Shown: in pieces, positions 58,101 through 64,000 of the stretch
Numbering within the stretch: the first letter of the stretch is position 1
How the letters are laid out: each line of letters opens with the position of its first letter
Source: JAJRVM01 sp963700515
Lineage (GTDB): Bacteria > Planctomycetota > Planctomycetia > Pirellulales > Pirellulaceae
NCBI GenBank assembly: GCA_963700515.1
Contig: CAVOXY010000032.1
Span: 124,001 to 188,000 of the forward strand
Direction of reading: 5' to 3'
Length of the DNA: 64,000 nucleotides
Made by a program: the position numbers and the translations under genes
The notes under the pieces: model-generated
What the model was told of the DNA's origin: nothing
Seen by the model: only the letters and a program-made list of their open reading frames with translations
The model's database searches: none

Positions 58101-58176
58101 CTGACGCGGCTGGCGGCCGCAGTAAAATAGTTGAGGAGTCTATCCTGAACACGGACGGGATAGGATCCCGTCCTAC
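58101..58176 (-). repeat. Composite family A element, copy A5
   Basis: TGACGCGGCTGGCGGCCGCA near 58102, then 32 bp, then hairpin GACGGGAT/ATCCCGTC at 58154-58172, followed by CTAC (GTAG on the minus strand). Same parts and order as 5707-5793. It lies between the DUF62 gene and the glutamine amidotransferase gene. Confidence 0.7.
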
Positions 58177-58224
58177 CAGACCGTGCGGATGCCAGCGACC
58201 ATTACTCTCCACCCTGACAGACTC

Positions 58225-58953
58225 ATGATCTTCGACAGACTTCGCTTCTTGTTGCTACAAGTCCGCAAGGCAGACGACCCCATCCGCAGTCAGGAGATCA
58301 GCTGCTTTGCTCGCGCGTTGGGTTGTGAGCGGTCACACGTGCGGGTCTTTGACATCTTGCAGGGTGTTCCCACGCGACGAGAGTTGGACGCGGTCGACAT
58401 GGTCCTGTTGGGCGGCAGCGGCGATTATTCGGTGGCCGCCGGCGGGAGTTGGCTGCCTGCGGCCCTGGAAACCATGAAGGAACTCTACGATTGGGCGAAG
58501 CCGACGTTCGCTTCCTGCTGGGGATTTCAGGCCATGGCCTTGGCGTTGGGAGGCGAAGTCGTGACGGACATGCAGCGGGCTGAATTGGGGACGGAAACGA
58601 TCTCTCTGACCGAGCAGGGCTGCCAGGACCCCGTGTTCGGTGCCCTCCCACGGCGATTCGTCGCGCACGTGGGACACCAGGATATTGTGGATCGTCTGCC
58701 ACGCGACGCAGTACTGCTGGCATCCACACAGCGGGTGGACCACCAGGCCTTTCGCATTCCAGGCAAGCCCCTCTACTGCACGCAGTTTCATCCTGAGTTG
58801 ACGCGCGGCACGTTTCTCGAGCGCGTGCGAGCCTACCCCGAGTATGTGGAGCGAATCGCGGGAGTGCCGTACGACGTGTTTGCCGCCCAGTGCACCGAAG
58901 CTCCCGAGGCCGGCACACTGATTCGTCGGTGCGTCGAATTGTTTTTTGGCTGA
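58225..58953 (+). CDS. Class I glutamine amidotransferase-like protein
   Basis: 242 residues from ATG 58225 (MIFDRLRFLLLQVRKADDP). VDMVLLGGSGDYSVA, TFASCWGFQAMALALGGEV (nucleophile Cys near 97) and CTQFHPELTRG (His/Glu near 189) complete the Cys-His-Glu triad. Resembles the stand-alone GMP-synthase-type amidotransferase family, used to release ammonia or to hydrolyse gamma-glutamyl compounds. No synthase domain adjoins it; the physiological substrate is unknown. Confidence 0.85.
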   Translation: MIFDRLRFLLLQVRKADDPIRSQEISCFARALGCERSHVRVFDILQGVPTRRELDAVDMVLLGGSGDYSVAAGGSWLPAALETMKELYDWAKPTFASCWGFQAMALALGGEVVTDMQRAELGTETISLTEQGCQDPVFGALPRRFVAHVGHQDIVDRLPRDAVLLASTQRVDHQAFRIPGKPLYCTQFHPELTRGTFLERVRAYPEYVERIAGVPYDVFAAQCTEAPEAGTLIRRCVELFFG

Positions 58954-59077
58954 GACGTGGTGAGCGGTCACGGGCAGCCGGAGGAATGCGGCAGTGGAGC
59001 ATCAAGAGACGCTCGTTCGACGATCTCCAGGTTATCTGGCACACTCCACACTCCACACTCCTCCACGTGGCGGCACG

Positions 59078-60093
59078 TCACTGGACCGCCGAGCGTGTAC
59101 CGTTGGGTGAACCGCTGATCGGCTGTCCGTCGGGCATGGGGCGGCTGGCGGTGAGAAAGCCGAGCTTGTAGAGTTCTTCTTTGAGTTGCCGATACTGGTC
59201 AAAGCTGTCGGGATAGACCCAGACCGTCACGGTCGCCTCGTTCGGGTTGAAGGAGCTGAGCAGGGAACGGAACTGCGACTGGGGCTGGAGCGCGACGTCC
59301 AAGGGTTCGCCCAGATCGTCGCGGACGGGAACGAGCACGAAGTGATCCAGTTCGATCCGTTCCTGATACGCGGTGCCGGATCGCGTTTCGATGTTATACG
59401 TTTCGCGTTTGAGGGTGTATTTGAGTCGGAAATCACGAATGGGGCCGACCGTTTCGGTGATGCTCGGAGCCTGGCGCAGCTTCCAGGTCTTCTGCTTTGC
59501 TTCGTTCTTGAATCCTTCGACCAGTTCATCCAACGGCACGAAAACGATGCGTCCGCCTTTGAGCTGAAAGTGCACTTCGCGGCCAAATACGGTCTGGGCC
59601 AGCGGAGTGGGCCGATGCATCACGACTTGCACTGGTGCGGTGCTCCGTTGGACCGCCTCCCGGCTCAGTTTCAGATCTTCCTGTTCGCGGCGTGCTGCGG
59701 CGATCTGACGCTGCAGTTCGAGCGTGTCCTGTGCCTCTTGCGACAATTGTCCGCGTCGCTTTTCCAGATCCTTCTCGATGGTCGTGATGAGCGTCAGGAT
59801 GCGATCGCGTTCGTGGCGTCGATAGGCGATCTCGATCTGCTGCTTCTCGGACCGGTCGATCAAGCTCTGAAGTTCGTGAGAGACACCCGCCAGGGCATTC
59901 TTTTGTTCTTCAATTTCTCGCTGGTCGACGGTATCTGGTGCGGTAATTCGGCCTGGATCATGGCGTCTTTGGCCTGGGCCCCCACGATCATGACCAGGAT
60001 GATGAGAATTCCCACCAGGTTGGCCACGATGTCGAGAAACGAGTCCTGCCCCGGTTCGCTCGGGCTATGCCGCGCTTTCGTTCTGCGTCTCAC
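59078..60093 (-). CDS. ExbD/TolR-like membrane protein 2, one frameshift
   Basis: GTG 60093 overlaps the stop of the previous gene (GTGA). DSFLDIVANLVGILIILVMI is the single ExbD-type transmembrane helix with its conserved Asp. After about 50 residues an indel near 59930 shifts the frame; the next frame gives NALAGVSHELQSLIDRSEKQ, a coiled coil of about 60 residues, then a periplasmic domain (GREVHFQLKGGRIVFVPLDE, VWVYPDSFDQYRQLKEELYK). The periplasmic part is much larger than in ExbD or TolR. Probably forms a proton-driven complex with the neighbouring genes. Confidence 0.75.
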
Positions 60094-61630
60094 TGGCCGC
60101 TCCTCTGCACCTCAAGACCGCTACCTTCCAAGAGCGTTCGGAGTTCTTCGAACCGCTCGTCGGCGCCTTGGGCTACCTGTACATTCAGGACCGGTTTCCA
60201 GTATCCGCCGGCGACGGCGATTCCCCATTGTTCAATGCGGTCCCAGATCTTGGAAACAAACCCATCGATGCTGTTCATCAGGCTCCCCTCCACCATCACC
60301 AATTCCGGCGCTCTGGCTTCTCCACGGTCGGGGAGGATGATGAGCCGGTCGGGCAGCAAGGCGATGCGAATCGGCCGCACGATACCCGTGGCACGGTCAT
60401 TGGCTCCGGGCAAGCCCCAGTTGCGACCACGCGTTTTGGCCAAGGGCGAGCAGCCTGCTCCCACACTGGCGTCTGGCTTCCCCTCGGGACTACCTTTTTC
60501 CATCGCTCCGCCCACGGTCTGCTGGTCAGGCGGTGTCGCTTCGCCGGCCACAGTCCCCGTGGCCTGGCCGTCGCGTGTAGCGGCTATCCCCTCCTTGTCC
60601 GAATCCGCCGGTCCGTTGTCCGAGGGTGCCGGAGTCGGCTCCCCCTTGAGGGAGAAATCCACCGCGAGTGGGCGAGGCGACGAATCCAATTTCCTCTTTC
60701 TTCTCGAAGCGGCTCGGCATGGCGGCGGCCAGGATCTGCCTGGCGCGAGCGTGCATCGACGATCACCTTTTGCAGCAGTTGAGCCAGCGTGGGATCGGGT
60801 TCCGGGTACTTCAACTGCATGGTCTCGTCAATCAACTCATAGCCGAATTCGTCGTCCCAGGAGCGGATGGCGGAACGGGCCATGGCATAGCTCTCGACCC
60901 CGCCCGGACGGACGAGCAGGAGCGGATAGGGTTCACCCTGGGAACCCGGCGGGCCGAGGCGGGCAAAGTATTCGCGCATCGCGCGGAGGGCGGCGTCGAG
61001 CGGATTACCGGGCCCCAGCGGACCTTCGAAATCGCGGACCGCCAGCAGGATGCCCTCCGGCTGGAGGATCACCCCCGCCGCAGTGCATTCAATGTAGATG
61101 GGCCGACGATGCGTACCGTTGGGTCCGTCGTAGGGAACGATCGCATACACCGGTTTCCGCTGCGCTGCTTCGTCTCGCGCTTGCTCCAGCTCCTCTTTGG
61201 CGCTGCGGACGGCCTCCTGCAATTGCTGCAGTTGAGCGGCGGCCGTTTCCCGTCCCTGGCTCTCCCCCCGCAAGCTCATTTGCAGGTCGCCAGCGGCCTG
61301 ACGGAGTGCCTCCCACCGCTGCTCTAATTCGCGAATGTGCTCTTCCAGATGGCTCAGTTCGAGCCGCTTGGCAGCCTCTTCCTCCTGAACCTTGGCCCGC
61401 TGCTGTGCCAGCAGCTCACGGCGCCATTGGTAGTCCTCTTTCTCCGCTCGCTTTGAATCGAGTTGCTGCAGAAGATCCGGCTTGTGCGCGTCTTCCGAGG
61501 CATTGACTCGCGCCAACTGCACGACCAGCACCAGCAAGACGATCAGCGCTCCCATCGTGCAGATCAGCACGGCAAGAAAGGGGAAGAGGGAGACGCTGAC
61601 GGCGCTCTTATGGCTGCGACACCGTTTCAT
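60090..61630 (-). CDS. ExbD/TolR-like membrane protein 1, frameshifted
   Basis: ATG 61630 overlaps the upstream stop (ATGA). VSLFPFLAVLICTMGALIVL is one membrane helix, followed by a long coiled coil (about residues 45-150, LSHLEEHIRELEQRWEALRQ) and a folded periplasmic domain (PIYIECTAAGVILQPEG, YPLLLVRPGGVESYAMARSA). Shifts near 60750 and 60680 precede a Pro/Gly/Asp-rich stretch and a C-terminal domain ending LRTLLEGSGLEVQRSGQ. The long periplasmic coiled coil is unusual for ExbD and recalls MotB/TolA-like reach toward the outer membrane or cell wall. Confidence 0.75.
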
Positions 61631-62958
61631 GCGGCACGACCTTGCGACGAGTTCTGCTCCAGTTCAATCCGGCGCGTCGACGCGTCGGTCACGCCGAGCC
61701 GCGTGCTGAGCAAGTGGATGGCAGCCGCCAGGCTCATCACCGTATCCTCGAAGTTCTGAGCCCCGGCCAGCGCCTTCAGATTCCGGTTCAGCGACGTCTC
61801 GAGCTTGATCACTTCACCCGTGGCTTCCACCACGCGCGTCATGACTTCGCCTTGCTTGACCAGTTCCAATTGCTGGGTCTGCATCATGCGGGCGTTGTTG
61901 GAGAGCACCGTCTGCCACTGCTCCCAACGCTGCCGCGCCTGATCGGCCGATTCCTGCTCGGTCCGCGCCAGTCGCTCAGCGAAGCTCCCTAACGACTCGT
62001 CCAACGCCTCGCTCAGGGACGCCTGAATCTGCTCGGCCGACACCTGCGCCGAACCAGACCACTGCTGGTACGCGGCATCCATCGTTTGCTGCCAGAGCTG
62101 AGCTTGTCGAGTCACCAAGGTATCGCTCGACTGGATGACTTCCTGCACCATCCGCTGAATCGAGGTCAGGTGCGGATCGCGGGAACTCCCTACCGTCTCA
62201 AAGCGTCCTACCAGGTCTTCGTTCATCCGCCTGTCGACGATCGACAACAGCTGTGTCTCGATCCGATCCACGAAGAACTGGAAGAACATCAGGATGATCG
62301 ACAATGACAACGCCAAAGCCGTGGTATCGAAGGCCACGTAAAGCCCGGCCAGCAATCCTTCCATCGCCGTCTGGATGGCCGTCGCCAACATCTTGGGATC
62401 GAGGTCACCGAGGGCCTGCGTGATCCCGACCACCGTCCCCAGGAACCCCAGCATCGGCGTGGCCCAAATGATGATCCGCACCAGGGCATAGCTGTCCTGC
62501 TGTCGCGCCTCGTCCATGTCGGCCAGGTACTTCAGTTCGTCGTCCAGCGCGTCGGCCGACCCCTTCCGCTCGACATGCTCCAACGCTTCGCGCAGCCGCT
62601 GACCAAAGTAAGAACGGCGGGCAGCGGTGGGGAGTTCTTCCAGCTGATCGAGCATCTCGCCACATTGCGCCACCGGCAGGCAAGCCGTGCGATCGGTCTC
62701 CAGTCCAATCGACGGTAACACCAGGAACTGGCCCGCCACGTTCAGCAACTTGAGGATCAAGGCTGCGAATCCGACAAAGAACATGCCGGTCTCGACGTAC
62801 AACACCGGATGCGAAGCAAAATAGCGGTGAAAAAAGGCCGAGCCGAGCAGGCCTTGATAATACGCAGCGTAAAACAGCGTGCAGGCAGACAGCCCCAAAA
62901 TGAGCGGCCATCCCAAGCTCCCCAGCATGGCTACCATGGAATTGCGTTCGCGGGTCAC
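61627..62958 (-). CDS. MotA/TolQ/ExbB proton channel family protein
   Basis: Start GTG 62958 (VTRERNSMVAMLGSLGWPLI) after AAAGGA; ATG 63012 upstream is possible. GFAALILKLLNVAG is a helix, and LVRIIIWATPMLGFLGTVVG and AFDTTALALSLSIILMFFQF are the paired TolQ/ExbB helices that line the ion path. A long cytoplasmic coiled coil follows (about residues 290-430), larger than in ExbB. With the two downstream ExbD-like genes it forms a stator-type complex, likely energising an envelope process by proton flow. Confidence 0.85.
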   Translation of the reverse strand: MTRERNSMVAMLGSLGWPLILGLSACTLFYAAYYQGLLGSAFFHRYFASHPVLYVETGMFFVGFAALILKLLNVAGQFLVLPSIGLETDRTACLPVAQCGEMLDQLEELPTAARRSYFGQRLREALEHVERKGSADALDDELKYLADMDEARQQDSYALVRIIIWATPMLGFLGTVVGITQALGDLDPKMLATAIQTAMEGLLAGLYVAFDTTALALSLSIILMFFQFFVDRIETQLLSIVDRRMNEDLVGRFETVGSSRDPHLTSIQRMVQEVIQSSDTLVTRQAQLWQQTMDAAYQQWSGSAQVSAEQIQASLSEALDESLGSFAERLARTEQESADQARQRWEQWQTVLSNNARMMQTQQLELVKQGEVMTRVVEATGEVIKLETSLNRNLKALAGAQNFEDTVMSLAAAIHLLSTRLGVTDASTRRIELEQNSSQGRAA

Positions 62959-63090
62959 AGGAGATTCCTTTCTCTGCGCAGAACCTGGTTGCGGTGCGCG
63001 GATCTCGCGCACTGCCCAAAAAATCGGTATAATCGTTACAGATTATTGAGACATAATCGGTGAAAGGGCGAGATTCCCCTGCGAGCAGCC

Positions 63091-63116
63091 CTACGTAGAA
63101 CGGATTTCAATCCGTT
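63091..63116 (+). repeat. Family A element, copy A3
   Basis: CTACGTAG followed by hairpin AACGGATT/AATCCGTT with a 2-nt TC loop. Opposite orientation to A1 and A2. Two stem positions differ from A1 on both arms, keeping pairing. Lies in the gap upstream of the TolQ-like operon; 62959-63294 has no other recognised feature. Confidence 0.75.
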
Positions 63117-63294
63117 TCATGAATCGCAGCCCCGCGGGCACGATCCCATCAAAAGTGGCAAAGACGAAAAAGATTGCCAAAGTCAACGCTCCGCGGTGGC
63201 CGATAAATCAGAGCGTTGTCGGGACGATCCAACAAAACATCAGGGCATGAATCGATAATCCCAGGGGGGAATAGATAGTCCGGCGTGTGGCCCC

Positions 63295-63723
63295 TCACAG
63301 GGCCTCCCGGACTATTTTTTTTGCGCAATCGTAGGTGGCGTAGCAGCGCGGGGTCTCCCACAGGCGGACCGAATCGATCGGAAAACCGCGAGCGGTCGCC
63401 GCGTCAAAGATCAGCTTGGCGATGTTCTCCGCCGTCGGATTGTGCGGGAGCAAATACATCGGCTCGCCCATCTCGCGCAGCATCGGCACGACCGCGTCGT
63501 CCTCGCAGAGCACCATGCGGTGGTCCAGATGCTCGTCAATCCAGCCGCTCACTTCCCGTTTGATGTCGGTGAAGTCCAACACCATGCCGCGACTGTCCAG
63601 CTTGTCGGACACGATGGAAATGACCGCCCGGCCATTGTGCCCGTGCAAAAAGCGGCATTTTCCTGCGTAATTCAACAAGCGGTGCCCGTAACAGAAATCA
63701 ACTTGGCAGGTGACGCGGTACAC
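63295..63723 (-). CDS. queD: 6-pyruvoyl-tetrahydropterin synthase/QueD family protein
   Basis: 142 residues; GTG 63723 follows GGGGGA and gives VYRVTCQVDFCYGHRLLNYA, with FLHGHNGRAVIS next, the His ligands for zinc. MVLDFTDIKREVSGWIDEHL, LDHRMVL and NPTAENIAKLIFD follow the family order, and RLWETPRCYATYDC closes it. Either makes carboxytetrahydropterin for queuosine or a related pterin. The ATG at 63804 would add a non-homologous leader. Confidence 0.85.
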   Translation of the reverse strand: MYRVTCQVDFCYGHRLLNYAGKCRFLHGHNGRAVISIVSDKLDSRGMVLDFTDIKREVSGWIDEHLDHRMVLCEDDAVVPMLREMGEPMYLLPHNPTAENIAKLIFDAATARGFPIDSVRLWETPRCYATYDCAKKIVREAL

Positions 63724-64000
63724 GGTGTTTCCCCCGGTGGATGTCCTGGAGCAAGGCAGCATGCTGGAACCGCTGGCAGGCCTCTTCGCGCGGCTGTCCA
63801 GCAACCGTGGCCATCATACCTGCAGACCAACATCCCGGCCACGCGACTGGCGAATTCTCCCAGCACTCTCCTCCCTCGCACGATCTCCAGGAGTGCCGCC
63901 CGGACGGAGGAGTGGAGGGGGGGCAGGCAGCTGATATTGCTGAGACATTTGCACCTGCAGTAGACTGAACGCGCAGCAGCGGACGCCCGTCTCGGCACCC
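63724..64000. other. Window end, no gene seen
   Basis: 277 bp upstream of the QueD-family gene. Small ORFs lack recognisable sequence. The promoter of the minus-strand gene should lie here but no clear consensus was found. Confidence 0.4.

Overview
The window looks like the chromosome of a planctomycete, probably Pirellulaceae-like. The base composition is GC-rich. The large extracellular protein starts with the LESRQML motif typical of giant planctomycete surface proteins. Other lineage markers are a DUF1080 protein, Tat-signal sugar isomerase and oxidoreductase-type proteins, planctomycete-style membrane Ser/Thr kinase, MotA/TolQ/ExbB plus two ExbD-like genes, and a Cys-rich secreted protein. 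No tRNA, rRNA or CRISPR array was seen.

Layout. 0.6-5.0 kb: one huge secreted protein (sialidase-like repeats, cadherin-like repeats, P-domain, metzincin-type HExxHxxGxxH peptidase), with 65-bp inverted element copies at both flanks. 5.4-16.5 kb: mostly export and polysaccharide genes (Gfo/Idh remnant, GH9 glycoside hydrolase, Cys-rich protein, OprP-type porin, DUF1080 protein, sugar isomerase, MEMO protein, HELGH protein), interrupted by a nine-copy 65-bp hairpin array. 17-26 kb: Ser/Thr kinase, flavoprotein, then a minus-strand exopolysaccharide-type cluster (membrane protein, BY-kinase-like ATPase, ExeA-like ATPase, glycosyltransferase). 26-35.6 kb: metH, thiC, MFS transporter, SIS sugar isomerase, ROK kinase. 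35.6-44.6 kb: ankyrin protein, nitrilase-family hydrolase, small basic protein, NtrB/NtrC-type two-component pair, small membrane protein. 45-46.7 kb: a RAYT-like tyrosine transposase preceded by palindromic elements. 47-57 kb: dapB, thrC, a DksA/TraR gene, lspA, an Rrf2 regulator, an inositol-monophosphatase-family gene, rpmB and gatCAB. 57-64 kb: SAM hydroxide adenosyltransferase, class I glutamine amidotransferase, the TolQ/ExbD-type operon, and a 6-pyruvoyl-tetrahydropterin synthase-family gene.

Two window-wide themes stand out. First, about twenty genes, including normally essential ones (rpmB, gatA, gatB, gatC), are broken by single-base frameshifts that restore perfect family matches in the next frame. 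This is best read as sequencing or assembly error, so these genes are annotated across the shifts. Second, intergenic DNA is full of short hairpin elements. Two families (A, five copies; B, about twelve to thirteen copies in three places) carry GTAG, read on one strand, next to a palindrome whose sequence varies between copies while pairing is mostly kept. That is the layout of REP elements, and a RAYT-type transposase lies in the same window, a few hundred bases from family B copies. This RAYT/REP-like pairing is the most interesting candidate system here.
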